From positions 248,001 to 312,000 of the forward strand of contig PHBU01000002.1 in the NCBI GenBank assembly GCA_002840685.1: 64,000 nucleotides of DNA, in the 5' to 3' direction. Of the stretch, positions 18,252 through 27,578 are shown one piece after another. A model generated the notes under the pieces. The model saw nothing but the letters and a program-made list of their open reading frames with translations. It did no database searches and was not told the DNA's origin. The position numbers and the translations under genes were made by a program. Origin of the DNA: Chloroflexi bacterium HGW-Chloroflexi-6 (lineage in GTDB: Bacteria; Chloroflexota; Anaerolineae; Anaerolineales; Villigracilaceae). Numbering within the stretch: the first letter of the stretch is position 1; every line of letters starts with the position of its first letter.

Positions 18252-19826
18252 TCACTTTCGTTCCATTTTGCCCCAGTGTTCTTCGCGTGGCTCGATCTGG
18301 TTTCGGCCGCGCTCTTTTGCTATATACAGTCTTTGATCTGCCATATCCACCAGTTTGATGATGTCATCGGTTTCATCTGGAAATGTGGCGATGCCCTGGC
18401 TGGCGGTTGGCATGGGTAACTGGCGGCCATCTGAACTGGTCAGGATCATCTCGTTGATTTCTTTGCGAATGCGCAGGGCGATACCGTGAACCTGTGAACC
18501 GCCGGTGTCCGGGAAGAGTATCGCAAACTCTTCGCCGCCCCAGCGGCCAACGGCATCGCTCGCGTGAATGTGTTTCGTAATGATTTTGGTGATCTCGATC
18601 AGCACCAGGTCGCCAGCCATGTGGCCGTAGCTGTCGTTGTATTGTTTGAAGTGATCGATATCGAGCATGATCAGGCAGATGCTGCTTCCGGTTGCCCGTG
18701 CGCGGTCGGCTTCTTTTTGCAAGAGTTTGAGAAAATAACCGTGGTTATAAACCTGGGTCAAGCTATCCAACCGGGCTTGTTTTTCAACTTCATCGTGGTG
18801 GTAGGCGTTGTCGAGCGCCAGGGCGGCTTGCTGGCCAAGGTTTTCGAGCAGTTCCATGTCGGTGCGGTTAAAGGCGTTCGGGCGATAAGATGCAACAGCC
18901 AGAATGCCTTTCATATGGGCTGTAATGATCGGGATGCCCATCCAGGACAGACTGGTGCGGCCTTGGCCAACGGTGACCAATTGCACTCCTTCCAGATCGG
19001 CTTCATGCCTCAAATCTGGCATGAAAAGCGGGCGCTGGTGCTCGATGACCCAACCCGAAAGCGTGCCATCGATGGGAAGTTTTACGTTGCTGAAGTATTC
19101 CCCTTCATCGTAGAGAAGGCTTAATGCCAATTGCTTGTCTTCAAGGATGCCAAGATAATAACTGTCTGCATTGATGGCTTTTTGCAGGGCAGCATTGACA
19201 ATGTTAACCACCTGTTCGGCTTCTAGCGAAGTCGCAATTTTGCGCGCAAATTCATTGACGGTTTCGAGCTGCTCGATCCTTGTCCGCATGGCGTTGCTAA
19301 GTCGAAATATGGTCTCGATAAAAACGATTGCGATTAAAACGAAACTGATCTGGCTGACCAGGTTGGCTGTGGAAATTTTATTTTCTGCAATTGAAACGGG
19401 AGTCGATAAACCGACAGATACAAAGATGAAAATGAGCGCAGCCCGTTTCTCCCAGATGGTTGCAAAAATTGTTGCTGTGAGCAGGAAGATTGCATAAATT
19501 GCAAGGTGATTTCTTTCATCGATAAACCACAGTCCGATGCCCAAGACACTGCCATTGATAACAGCGAAAAGAGTTTGGTATCTAGCATGCCGGGCTGGAT
19601 TCTGTAAAATGATGGAATGGAGTGCTGCTATCAGCGCCAGGGCGATCACGCCAAAAATGATCGATCTTTGGCCCGCAACATTGTGCACATAGATTTGAGC
19701 AACGCCATCAACGATCAGATAGATGGCCAATAAAATAATTGAGAGTCTGGCGGGAGCGACAAGTTTCCGGGTTTCGAAATCCGTCAGGTTGTCCGGCTTG
19801 TTTTTCTTCCCGAAATCAGCATTCAT
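18252..19826 (-). CDS. membrane GAF-GGDEF diguanylate cyclase
   Basis: Makes c-di-GMP from two GTP. The 524-residue protein has about six membrane helices (26-175), a short coiled linker, a GAF-like sensory domain (about 195-345) and a GGDEF domain (about 352-515). The active-site loop is RWGGEEFAILF (GGEEF at 430-434) and the metal Asp is in IMLDIDHFKQYND. The RxxD inhibitory site that normally lies five residues before GGEEF reads HASD, so product inhibition at the I-site is probably lost. Its start overlaps the stop of the HD-GYP gene by four bases, so synthase and hydrolase are made together. Confidence 0.93.
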   Translation of the reverse strand: MNADFGKKNKPDNLTDFETRKLVAPARLSIILLAIYLIVDGVAQIYVHNVAGQRSIIFGVIALALIAALHSIILQNPARHARYQTLFAVINGSVLGIGLWFIDERNHLAIYAIFLLTATIFATIWEKRAALIFIFVSVGLSTPVSIAENKISTANLVSQISFVLIAIVFIETIFRLSNAMRTRIEQLETVNEFARKIATSLEAEQVVNIVNAALQKAINADSYYLGILEDKQLALSLLYDEGEYFSNVKLPIDGTLSGWVIEHQRPLFMPDLRHEADLEGVQLVTVGQGRTSLSWMGIPIITAHMKGILAVASYRPNAFNRTDMELLENLGQQAALALDNAYHHDEVEKQARLDSLTQVYNHGYFLKLLQKEADRARATGSSICLIMLDIDHFKQYNDSYGHMAGDLVLIEITKIITKHIHASDAVGRWGGEEFAILFPDTGGSQVHGIALRIRKEINEMILTSSDGRQLPMPTASQGIATFPDETDDIIKLVDMADQRLYIAKERGRNQIEPREEHWGKMERK

Positions 19827-22800
19827 GTTAATTTCTCGCCCCCGCTTTTGATGAGTTGTTCAAAAGCCACAATAATCTCGGGGTCGAAGAGTTCTCCAGA
19901 TTTTTCGCGTAAATATTCGAGAGCTTCTTTCGTCGTGATTTTTGTGCGGTATGGACGGTCGGTGGTTAACGCGTCGTAGGCGTCCACCACTGCGAAAATG
20001 CGTGCCGCCAGCGGGATTTCTGCACCCTTAAGGCCAAGTGGGTAGCCGCTGCCATCCCAGCGCTCCTGGTGATAGCGAATAATAGGTAGAATTTCCTGGA
20101 GGAATGGAATGCCCTCGATGATCCTTGCGCCAATATCGGGGTGCAGGCGCATTGTTTTCCATTCTTCTTTGTTTAATGTGCCGGGCTTGAGCAGGATCGT
20201 ATCGCTGATGCCGATCTTGCCGATGTCATGCAATATGGCGCCGCGCTCGAGCATTTTGAGCTGAGTGGCATCGAATCCCATATGTTGCCCGAGCATGCAG
20301 GTCAGCCGGGCCACGCGGATGCTATGTCCTTCTGTTTCGCGGTCGCGTGCATCCAGCGCTGATGAAAGCGCTATCAGGGTCTGGTCGTAGGTGATTTCCA
20401 GTTCGTGGAAAGCAGCTTCGATTTGCTCGGCTTGTTGCCTGGTTTCGGAGAGTAATATACTCCGCTCCAGCGCAATTGCGGCCTGGTTGGCAAGAGTGTG
20501 TAAGTTATCTGAAAAGCGGGCATTGCTCCAGTTTTTCTCAGGCACTTCGATCCATAGCGCGCCATATTGGTGTCGAGGCGTTTGCAATGGCACACAGACC
20601 TGGGCCAGTTCATTTTCTCCTGAAACAATGATATTTTGCCCGCTGCGAAGGGTCTGCCTGATCAGGTCCATTGGATGGCGTGTGCCGGGCTGCAACCCGT
20701 TGCTATCGATTTGAACCTGGGCTTCAATCACGCCCTGTGAGTTGAAAAGCGCAATCCCCGCAGCCTGGGCGTGGATGAGCTGGTAGGTTGTCTCGGCGAT
20801 TGCGGCGGCGGCATCGGTTAATTGTTCAGCCTGGATAACGCGCGTGCTCAATTGATACAGTTGGGTTGCCGTGTTGAGCATCGAGCGCAGTTCCTGGTAA
20901 AGCCAGGTGGTCTCTACCGCCGCTGCGGCCTGGCTGGTCAGCAGGTTGCCCAGGGCTTCATCATTTTCGTTAAATGCGTTCGCGCCGAGTTTCCCGAAAG
21001 CAAGCACTACCCCGATATTCGATTGCCGTAAACGGATCGGAACCGCCAGCATGGTGCGCAGATCGTTACTGCCAGTCGGCGTACTGCTAAACCGTTTGCG
21101 CACATCCCTTACCCGCATTGGGCCGACCTGATTTAAAACGGTTTGAATTAGCGTATTTCCTTCGGGGTCACTATTCAGGATGCTGCTCAGGGTGGGGGCA
21201 TAGCCTGCCTGTGCTACCCGCGTGAAGCCGCCTCCTTTATCCACCAGAGCCACAAACACAAAACGGGCATCGAGCGTTTTTTTTGCGATCTCAGCGATCT
21301 GGCTGATAACAGCTTCCACTTCGAGGGTGGTCGACAGGTTGACGCCGGCTTGAATGAGCCGCGTCAGGCGTTGGTCGTGGTCACTTCTCTGCCAGGATGA
21401 TACCAGGCGCAAGGCAATCGTTTCAAGTGTGCGAATGTCGCTATCATCAAAGGCCTGTGAGTTTGAGTGGTCGATGACGATACATCCCTTCAGCTGATTG
21501 TAAAAAAGGATGGGTACAACCAATTCTGAAAGGATGTTGTGGTGTTCGAAGGGGATATATTCAGGATCGAGGCGCGTATCCGTGACCAGCTGGCTTCGCC
21601 TTAGCCGGGCGGCGCGGCCAATCAGCCCAGATTGGGTGCCCTGACGATAGCCAGGCGGGATGCTATGCGCTGCCGGCCCGCTGGTTGCCAGCAAACTCAT
21701 CTCATTTCTTTCCGAATCAAACTCCAGAACAGCACAAAGCTCACCGCCAAGTGTGGTTTGAACTGCGTTGGCCGTTAGTTGAGCTGAAACAGGAGGGTCA
21801 AGCACGGTTTCCAACTCAAGATTGAGCTGCTGAAGCAAGTTTAGCTGCGACATGCGTCTCTTTTCCCCAGCGACCATCTGGGTCAGGAGGCGTTCGTATT
21901 CCCGCTGTTGCCAGGCATTTTTTTTGAGTAGCTCTTGTGAGCTGCGGAAAGGCTCGCTCAGCAGACTTCGTAAAAATGAAAAAAGCCCCCCGGCTTCGTC
22001 GGCACCGAACTGGAGATAATTATCTCCGTTCAGTCCTGAAAACAAGCCATTTAGGGACAGGTTGAGCACAATGGTTAACACCAGGCCGACAATGGCAACG
22101 ATCAGCATGCTGTATAACCCAATTTCGCGCAGGGTTTGAATGGCGCGAGTTGATGCGGGCAGCAGGTGTTCGGCGGCGGTCAGCATTGAAAGTACGATCA
22201 CAAGCGATACACTTTCACCGCCTCTCACAATGTGGAAGAACCGCCTGCCAATGTTTTTACTTTCGCGCAGGATGACTTTTTCCCATGGCACGATTTCACT
22301 GGATAGCAGTCCCAGGATTGCGCTGCTGGCAATGAAAATTTGCAAGATGTTTTCGTGAAGTCCTGCGAGCAAGACCCATAAAATCCACGGGATGCTTAAT
22401 AAATGCCACTGTTCTTTTTTTTTGTATTCAGCATAAAGCCCAGAGATTATCGCTATGAATGCGCTGGCCATGAACCCGACCGCCATCGATATCCGCATCG
22501 GTTCATAATGAAGTGCGGGCATGTCTCTGGCAACCCAGCCGGGGTAAGCAAGCATGCTGGCTCCGATGATGAGGTTTGCCACAAGGGTTGCAATTTGTAA
22601 CCAATCGAATAACCTTATTTTTGCCCAGGGTGATAATAAAAGCGCCAAAATTACTGTGCCAAGCCATATGGATTCTGTGAAAAACCCCAACTTCCAGATG
22701 TAGTAACAAACGATTGAAAGAATGCCCGCGCAAATAAATCCGATGATCTGTCTATTCTTTGTCGTATAGTCCAACACCATGGATGCGTAGTAGATGAAGG

Positions 22801-22960
22801 ATAGCGCAATAAGTACTGCGCCGCCCAGGTTTGATTGCCAGCCAGGCTGAATCGGCGCATAATCTGCCAGCAGATGTGGGGCGATAAGCAATGTTCCGCC
22901 CAATGCGAGCAAGAGAAGGGTAGTGCTCAAAGACAAAGAGTAAAATGTTGATTTATTCAT
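19823..22960 (-). CDS. membrane multi-GAF HD-GYP phosphodiesterase
   Basis: A 1045-residue sensor with an HD-GYP domain, the class that degrades c-di-GMP. About the first 310 residues are membrane helices (roughly ten). Then come three GAF-type domains (about 375-525, 545-690, 695-835), a coiled linker, and HD-GYP (about 845-1040). The domain is complete: HSIRVARL, HDIGKIGISD, RLHPDIGARII, RYHQERWDGSGYPLGLKG and VVDAYDALTTDRPYR. First gene of a two-gene operon with the GGDEF cyclase, four-base overlap. On the coding strand a TATAAT hexamer is about 15 bases before the ATG. Confidence 0.93.
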   Translation of the reverse strand: MNKSTFYSLSLSTTLLLLALGGTLLIAPHLLADYAPIQPGWQSNLGGAVLIALSFIYYASMVLDYTTKNRQIIGFICAGILSIVCYYIWKLGFFTESIWLGTVILALLLSPWAKIRLFDWLQIATLVANLIIGASMLAYPGWVARDMPALHYEPMRISMAVGFMASAFIAIISGLYAEYKKKEQWHLLSIPWILWVLLAGLHENILQIFIASSAILGLLSSEIVPWEKVILRESKNIGRRFFHIVRGGESVSLVIVLSMLTAAEHLLPASTRAIQTLREIGLYSMLIVAIVGLVLTIVLNLSLNGLFSGLNGDNYLQFGADEAGGLFSFLRSLLSEPFRSSQELLKKNAWQQREYERLLTQMVAGEKRRMSQLNLLQQLNLELETVLDPPVSAQLTANAVQTTLGGELCAVLEFDSERNEMSLLATSGPAAHSIPPGYRQGTQSGLIGRAARLRRSQLVTDTRLDPEYIPFEHHNILSELVVPILFYNQLKGCIVIDHSNSQAFDDSDIRTLETIALRLVSSWQRSDHDQRLTRLIQAGVNLSTTLEVEAVISQIAEIAKKTLDARFVFVALVDKGGGFTRVAQAGYAPTLSSILNSDPEGNTLIQTVLNQVGPMRVRDVRKRFSSTPTGSNDLRTMLAVPIRLRQSNIGVVLAFGKLGANAFNENDEALGNLLTSQAAAAVETTWLYQELRSMLNTATQLYQLSTRVIQAEQLTDAAAAIAETTYQLIHAQAAGIALFNSQGVIEAQVQIDSNGLQPGTRHPMDLIRQTLRSGQNIIVSGENELAQVCVPLQTPRHQYGALWIEVPEKNWSNARFSDNLHTLANQAAIALERSILLSETRQQAEQIEAAFHELEITYDQTLIALSSALDARDRETEGHSIRVARLTCMLGQHMGFDATQLKMLERGAILHDIGKIGISDTILLKPGTLNKEEWKTMRLHPDIGARIIEGIPFLQEILPIIRYHQERWDGSGYPLGLKGAEIPLAARIFAVVDAYDALTTDRPYRTKITTKEALEYLREKSGELFDPEIIVAFEQLIKSGGEKLT

Positions 22961-23027
22961 ACACGCTTTCTCAAATTATAGTGCCAAATATGTTGCGGAT
23001 GTTGATTATGTTGAAATTACACTTTCG

Positions 23028-23056
23028 TTGACGGATATCTTGAAGACTGCTATCAT
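23028..23056 (+). promoter_or_regulatory. sigma-70-type promoter giving a leaderless yvcK message
   Basis: TTGACG (23028-23033), a 17-base spacer and TATCAT (23051-23056). The GTG start codon at 23063 follows after six bases, which is where transcription would begin, so the message should have no 5' leader. No ribosome site is seen before the GTG. Confidence 0.65.
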
Positions 23057-23062
23057 CAAACG

Positions 23063-24394
23063 GTGCAAAAGTTACAAACCATGTTGTCTAGCATGCGAAA
23101 AGAAATCACAGGGATCCTGCGTTGGCTCATCCCCGGGCTTGGTGTTAAACGCTGGTTTGGCCTGATACTGCTCGGGCTAACTCTGCTTGCAGTAGGGTTG
23201 GCCTTGGCTTTGTTGGATGTTTACCGCACGACTCCAACTGAAAGCGGCTTAACTCCGGTGCTAGAAGTGGCAGCCTTGCAGTTCTTGGTGCGCCCGGTGC
23301 GTGTTGCCATTTTTGCGATCCTGGGCGTGACCTTGATCGGTTTTGGGATGGCTGGGCTGAACCACGCCCTGATCATCCCTTTTATGCGCCCCGGACAGAA
23401 ATTGGTCGATCAGATCGCCAATTACCGCCGCAAGGGGCGCGGTCCGCGGGTGGTTGTATTGGGTGGTGGGCACGGTCTGGCTACACTCTTGCGTGGCTTG
23501 AAAACCCATTCAGCCAACTTGACGGCCATTGTTTCGGTCGCCGACGATGGCGGCTCTTCCGGCCGCCTGCGACAGTCATTGGGCATCCTGCCGCCGGGCG
23601 ATATTCGCAATTGCCTGGCCGCACTCTCCGATGATGAAGGCATGCTGACCCAATTGTTCCAGTATCGTTTTACAAGTGAATCGGGGCTGGGCGGGCATTC
23701 CTTTGGTAACCTTTTCATCTCAGCCCTGGCCGAAATAACCGGTAGTTTTGAAGAAGCCGTTGCGGAATCTGGACGGGTGCTCGGTGTCCGTGGACGGGTG
23801 CTGCCCGCGACGCTCCACAACGTGCGCCTGGTCGCCGATATCGAGCTGCCCAACCAACCTGGAAGTGTGCGCGTCGAAGGTGAGAGCGCCATCCCCGAAA
23901 TGCCGGGACGGGTGCGACGAGTCTGGCTTGAGCCAAATTCGCCGTTCGCGTTTCCGCCCGCCGTGCGCGCCATCCTGGCTGCAGATTTGATCGTCATCGG
24001 GCCGGGAAGCCTTTACACCAGCATTCTGCCCAACTTGTTGGTTCCAGATTTGCTTGATGCAGTTCGCGCCAGCCGCGCGTTGAAAGCCTTTGTGGTTAAC
24101 ATCGCCACCCAGCCTGGGGAAACCAGCCAGTATTCCGTGTTGGATCATGTCCGAGTACTTGAAGAACATGTTGGTAGTGACTTGGCGGATATAATTGTTT
24201 ATAATAATTTTTATGATTCACCCCTGCCAAATTTGTCAGATTGGGTAAAATTGGAAGGCGAATCTGCAAGCGGTTATCCGCTTTACGGTGCAAACCTGAC
24301 GAACAGTCAACATCCCTGGCGTCACGACTCAGAAAAATTGGCCCAGACTTTGATGGATTTATTGTTTGAGCGGACTGGTCCCCTGGTCGAGTAA
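23063..24394 (+). CDS. yvcK: membrane-anchored YvcK/CofD-like protein (gluconeogenesis factor family)
   Basis: YvcK-family protein; Bacillus YvcK binds UDP-GlcNAc and is needed for growth on gluconeogenic carbon and for cell-shape control. The conserved domain starts near residue 128: VVVLGGGHGLATLLRGL, VSVADDGGSSGRLRQ, LPPGDIRNCLAALS, GGHSFGNLFI, VIGPGSLYTSILPNLLV and NIATQPGETSQY. The 443-residue protein carries an extra 125-residue N-terminal part with two membrane helices (about 30-52 and 78-104), absent from the roughly 320-residue Firmicute form. Start GTG 23063 is favoured by a well-spaced promoter six bases upstream. The usual neighbours rapZ and whiA are not here. Confidence 0.9.
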   Translation: MQKLQTMLSSMRKEITGILRWLIPGLGVKRWFGLILLGLTLLAVGLALALLDVYRTTPTESGLTPVLEVAALQFLVRPVRVAIFAILGVTLIGFGMAGLNHALIIPFMRPGQKLVDQIANYRRKGRGPRVVVLGGGHGLATLLRGLKTHSANLTAIVSVADDGGSSGRLRQSLGILPPGDIRNCLAALSDDEGMLTQLFQYRFTSESGLGGHSFGNLFISALAEITGSFEEAVAESGRVLGVRGRVLPATLHNVRLVADIELPNQPGSVRVEGESAIPEMPGRVRRVWLEPNSPFAFPPAVRAILAADLIVIGPGSLYTSILPNLLVPDLLDAVRASRALKAFVVNIATQPGETSQYSVLDHVRVLEEHVGSDLADIIVYNNFYDSPLPNLSDWVKLEGESASGYPLYGANLTNSQHPWRHDSEKLAQTLMDLLFERTGPLVE

Positions 24395-24484
24395 AAGTTA
24401 ACAATTGATGAAGAAGCGTGTCTGTAACCCTGTTTTTGGGTTATTAATGATAAAATTGCCAGTTGTGCAAAAATTCACAATCTA

Positions 24485-24500
24485 AAACCTGAGGAGGTTT
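24485..24500 (+). promoter_or_regulatory. small hairpin covering the gap ribosome site
   Basis: AAACCT (24485-24490) can pair with AGGTTT (24495-24500) around the four-base loop GAGG, which holds half of the GAGGAGG ribosome site of gap. The site itself is strong and lies five to seven bases before ATG 24505. Six base pairs make a weak hairpin, so any effect on translation is uncertain. Confidence 0.35.
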
Positions 24501-24504
24501 AATT

Positions 24505-25563
24505 ATGGCTACAAAAATTGGTATCAATGGTTTTGGGCGTATCGGACGCCAGGTTCTCAAGGCGATTCGCGATTACTATCCGGATACTCTCGAAGTTGTC
24601 GCTTTCAACGATATTGGCGACACAAAAACGATGGCCCATTTGCTTAAATACGATTCGACCTATGGTCGCTTCGATGGCACCGTCGAAGTTCTTGATGATG
24701 GTCTTTTGATTGACGGCAAGAAAGTCAAAGTTTTCAAGGAAACCGATCCGGCCGCGATCATGTGGAAAGATCTGGGCGTGGATATCGTCATCGAGTCGAC
24801 TGGCTTGTTCACCATCAAAGAAGATGGCGTCAACAAGAAGGGCAAAACTGTCCGGGGCGCAGTCAACCACATCACTTCCGGTGGTGCCAAGAAGGTTATC
24901 ATTTCTGCTCCCGCAGAAGGCGAAGACCTGACCGTCGTGTTGGGCGTCAACGAAGACATGTACGATTCGGCCAAGCACTTTGTCGTTTCGAACGCTTCCT
25001 GCACCACCAACTGTCTGGCCCCGGCCGCCAAGGTTGTTCACGACAAATGGACGATTAAACGCGCTTTCATGACCACCATTCACTCCTACACCAATGACCA
25101 AAAGGTGCTGGATATGCCGCATTCCGATCTGCGCCGCGCCCGCTCTGCCGGGTTGAACATCATCCCGACCACCACCGGCGCTGCCAAGGCTATTTCACTG
25201 GTCATTCCTGACCTGAAGGGCAAGTTCGACGGTTACTCCCTGCGCGTTCCGACCCCGACCGTCTCTGTGGTGGATTTCACCGCTGAACTCGAAGGCGAAA
25301 CCACAACCGAAGAACTGCGCCAGGCTTTCCGCGATGCCGCCAAGCTGCCGCGCTTCAAGGGTGTTCTCGAAGCCGTGGATGAGCCCCTGGTGAGCATGGA
25401 CTTCAAGGGCAGCCCATTCAGCTCCTCGGTCGACCTGCCTTTCACCAGCGTTTTGGGCAAGGAAAAGAGCAACTTCATCAAAGTCGTTACCTGGTATGAC
25501 AATGAGTGGGGTTACTCCTGCCGCACCGCTGACCTCGCCGCGTTGATGGCGAAATCGCTCTAA
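24505..25563 (+). CDS. gap: glyceraldehyde-3-phosphate dehydrogenase
   Basis: Glycolytic/gluconeogenic NAD-dependent enzyme, 352 residues. The Rossmann start [14 protein letters not shown], the cofactor-selecting FNDIGD (D36, which favours NAD over NADP), the catalytic cysteine C166 in [21 protein letters not shown] and the [11 protein letters not shown] end are all present. There are short insertions relative to the usual 335 residues, for example [10 protein letters not shown] around residue 105. Strong ribosome site GAGGAGG. It forms an operon with pgk, 51-base spacer, which contains a 13-bp stem hairpin. Confidence 0.97.
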   Translation: MATKIGINGFGRIGRQVLKAIRDYYPDTLEVVAFNDIGDTKTMAHLLKYDSTYGRFDGTVEVLDDGLLIDGKKVKVFKETDPAAIMWKDLGVDIVIESTGLFTIKEDGVNKKGKTVRGAVNHITSGGAKKVIISAPAEGEDLTVVLGVNEDMYDSAKHFVVSNASCTTNCLAPAAKVVHDKWTIKRAFMTTIHSYTNDQKVLDMPHSDLRRARSAGLNIIPTTTGAAKAISLVIPDLKGKFDGYSLRVPTPTVSVVDFTAELEGETTTEELRQAFRDAAKLPRFKGVLEAVDEPLVSMDFKGSPFSSSVDLPFTSVLGKEKSNFIKVVTWYDNEWGYSCRTADLAALMAKSL

Positions 25564-25571
25564 AGATATCT

Positions 25572-25600
25572 GTCGGGGTAGGTCTTAGACCTACCCCGAC
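25572..25600 (+). repeat. 13-bp perfect hairpin between gap and pgk
   Basis: GTCGGGGTAGGTC (25572-25584), loop TTA, GACCTACCCCGAC (25588-25600). No T-run follows (TTAATGGG), and pgk starts 15 bases later, so it is not a simple terminator. It may set differential gap/pgk mRNA stability or be a copy of a short dispersed palindrome. Confidence 0.75.
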
Positions 25601-25614
25601 TTAATGGGATGACT

Positions 25615-26787
25615 ATGAACAAGAAAACTGTAAAAGATATCGATCTTAAGGGCAAGCGCGTTTTCATGCGCGTCGATTTCAATGTGCCGATGGCTGATGG
25701 TAAAGTGACGGACGACAAGCGCATCAAAGCTGCCTTGCCGACCATCAAATATGTTTTGGAACAGGGCGCTTCGGTGCTGCTGGCCAGCCATCTTGGTCGC
25801 CCCAAGGGCGGGCCAGATCCTGAATTCAGCCTGAAGCCTGCCGCTGAAGTGCTGTCCACGCTGCTTGGCGTGCCGGTCAAAATGGCTCCCGATTGTGTTG
25901 GCCCCGAAGTTGAGGCCATCGCCAAGGGCCTCAAGCCCGGTGAAGTTGTTTTGCTCGAGAACACCCGTTTTCATGCCGGTGAAGAGAAGAACGATCTCGA
26001 ACTGGCCAAACAGATGGCAGCACTGGCCGATGTTTATGTCAACGATGCTTTTGGCTCGGCCCATCGTGCCCATTCTTCCACTGAAGGTATTGCCCGCTTC
26101 CTGCCGGCTGTTTCCGGCTTCCTGATGGAACAGGAACTCGAATACCTCGGTCGCGCGGTTGCCAACCCCGAGCACCCTTACGTTGCCATTCTTGGTGGCG
26201 CAAAGATCAGCGACAAGATCCTGGTTGTTGAAACCCTGCTCTCCAAATGCGATAAGCTCATCATCGGCGGCGGCATGGCCAACACGTTCCTGACCGCCCA
26301 AGGCTTGAATATGCAAGACAGCCTGGTTGAAGCCGCTTCATTGGAGACTGCCAAGGCTATTCTTGCCAATGTCGGCGATAAGCTCGTTTTGCCGGTCGAT
26401 GCGGTTATTGCGGACAAGTTCGATGCCGAAGCTGCCAGCCAAATCGTGGATGTGGATGCGATCCCTGCCGGTTGGCGGATGCTGGATGTCGGTCCCAAGA
26501 CCCTCGACCTGTATCGCGCTGTCCTGGCGGATGCCAAGCTGGTGGTTTGGAACGGCCCTGTCGGCGTTTTCGAGTTCCCCAAGTTTGCCGAAGGAACGTT
26601 TGTCCTCGCCAAACTGTTGGCCGAATCGAAGGCCATTACCGTTATCGGTGGCGGCGACAGCGCCAGCGCGGTTAAGAAGGCTGGCGTCGCCAAGCAGATG
26701 ACGCATGTCTCGACCGGCGGCGGCGCGAGCCTGGAGTTCCTCGAAGGCAAGGAACTGCCCGGCGTCGCAGCGCTCAACAACAAGTAG
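25615..26787 (+). CDS. pgk: phosphoglycerate kinase
   Basis: Transfers phosphate between 1,3-bisphosphoglycerate and ADP, the step after Gap. The product is 390 residues from ATG 25615 (an ATG two codons earlier is also in frame). Signature segments: [66 protein letters not shown], the nucleotide-binding [17 protein letters not shown] and GGGDSASAV, and [17 protein letters not shown]. The GGGA-type ribosome site fits ATG 25615 better. A clear terminator follows the stop. Confidence 0.97.
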   Translation: MNKKTVKDIDLKGKRVFMRVDFNVPMADGKVTDDKRIKAALPTIKYVLEQGASVLLASHLGRPKGGPDPEFSLKPAAEVLSTLLGVPVKMAPDCVGPEVEAIAKGLKPGEVVLLENTRFHAGEEKNDLELAKQMAALADVYVNDAFGSAHRAHSSTEGIARFLPAVSGFLMEQELEYLGRAVANPEHPYVAILGGAKISDKILVVETLLSKCDKLIIGGGMANTFLTAQGLNMQDSLVEAASLETAKAILANVGDKLVLPVDAVIADKFDAEAASQIVDVDAIPAGWRMLDVGPKTLDLYRAVLADAKLVVWNGPVGVFEFPKFAEGTFVLAKLLAESKAITVIGGGDSASAVKKAGVAKQMTHVSTGGGASLEFLEGKELPGVAALNNK

Positions 26788-26804
26788 TAGAAAACTGTAT
26801 TGAG

Positions 26805-26839
26805 AAGGGTCAACCGTCAAGACGGCTGGCCCTTTTTTT
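26805..26839 (+). terminator. intrinsic terminator of gap-pgk
   Basis: AAGGGTCaaCCGTC pairs with GACGGctGGCCCTT across a two-base turn, with one mismatch bubble, followed by seven T residues (26833-26839). It lies 17 bases after the pgk stop. Confidence 0.88.
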
Positions 26840-26880
26840 ATGCGCCGGTGTTATTGCGGCTATATCCCCCATTTTGTCCA

Positions 26881-26908
26881 TTGAAAAACTGGAAACCCGA
26901 CGTATACT
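26881..26908 (+). promoter_or_regulatory. sigma-70-type promoter
   Basis: TTGAAA (26881-26886), 16-base spacer, TATACT (26903-26908). It lies directly after the pgk terminator and about 35 bases before the ATG of the anchored acidic protein, giving a leader of roughly 29 bases with the AAAGGAGAG ribosome site. Confidence 0.65.
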
Positions 26909-26943
26909 ATCGATATTGATTTGAAAACCAAAGGAGAGAAGAC

Positions 26944-27483
26944 ATGGAACAAGAATTTTCGAATGTGGCCCCCGCCAAGAAAAATAACACTGTTTTGATC
27001 GTTGTGGCTGTCATTGCGGCATTGTTGTGCTGCTGTTGTATTTTAATTGTGGGTGGTTTAACCTTACTCGGCCCAACGGTTAGCGATACCTTCGAGAATA
27101 TCGAAGAAGGCATCGAGCAGGGCGCTCCTTACGAAATGCCCGCCGAAGGCGAAGACCCTTCCTATGAGGGCGGCGAGGGCCAAGGCGAAGAAACATATCC
27201 TGGTTTATCTGACTATGTTCCTGTTGGCGGCCTGGGGGATGAAATCTTGCGCACCGATACCTGGCTGAATGTGACCTTTTCTGCGGTGATGGCCAGCTGC
27301 ACCATCCCTGCCGATGGCGCCCAGAATACATCCATCGAAGTCATCCAAAACCCGGATGGCGCTGGAGTGTGGGTTGAGCGCTGGACAGTCCCTTGTGATG
27401 AAGGCTCATCCAAGGCATTCGATATCACTTTTACCCCGGCCGCCAGCGGTGGAACGGACATCTCCATCCAAACTGCCGAATAA
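26944..27483 (+). CDS. membrane-anchored acidic protein
   Basis: Unrecognised 179-residue protein. A short positively charged cytosolic N-terminus is followed by one membrane helix (about residues 17-43) containing the odd run LLCCCCIL, then an acidic Gly/Glu/Pro-rich stalk (about 50-85, for example EGGEGQGEET) and a small beta-rich outer domain (about 85-179) with two cysteines, in ASCTIPADG and VPCDEGSS, that could form a disulfide outside. It has its own promoter and its own terminator, so it is a single-gene unit. Cys-rich single-helix anchors of this kind recur in Anaerolineae. Function unknown. Confidence 0.65.
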   Translation: MEQEFSNVAPAKKNNTVLIVVAVIAALLCCCCILIVGGLTLLGPTVSDTFENIEEGIEQGAPYEMPAEGEDPSYEGGEGQGEETYPGLSDYVPVGGLGDEILRTDTWLNVTFSAVMASCTIPADGAQNTSIEVIQNPDGAGVWVERWTVPCDEGSSKAFDITFTPAASGGTDISIQTAE

Positions 27484-27502
27484 ATAACTTTTGTTTTACG
27501 CT

Positions 27503-27536
27503 AAAGGCAGGCTGGAAACCCCGGCCTGCCTTTTTT
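27503..27536 (+). terminator. intrinsic terminator
   Basis: AAAGGCAGGC (27503-27512) pairs with GCCTGCCTTT (27524-27533), followed by further T residues to 27536, 20 bases after the stop of the anchored acidic protein. Confidence 0.88.
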
Positions 27537-27578
27537 GTTCTTGCATTTGTGCGCAAAAAATGTTAGAAATATAGTCTT

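Noticed and set aside
24425..24443. Terminator after yvcK (TAACCC/GGGTTA)
   Set aside because: The stem is only six base pairs and the T residues are in the loop, not after the stem, so it is too weak to call.
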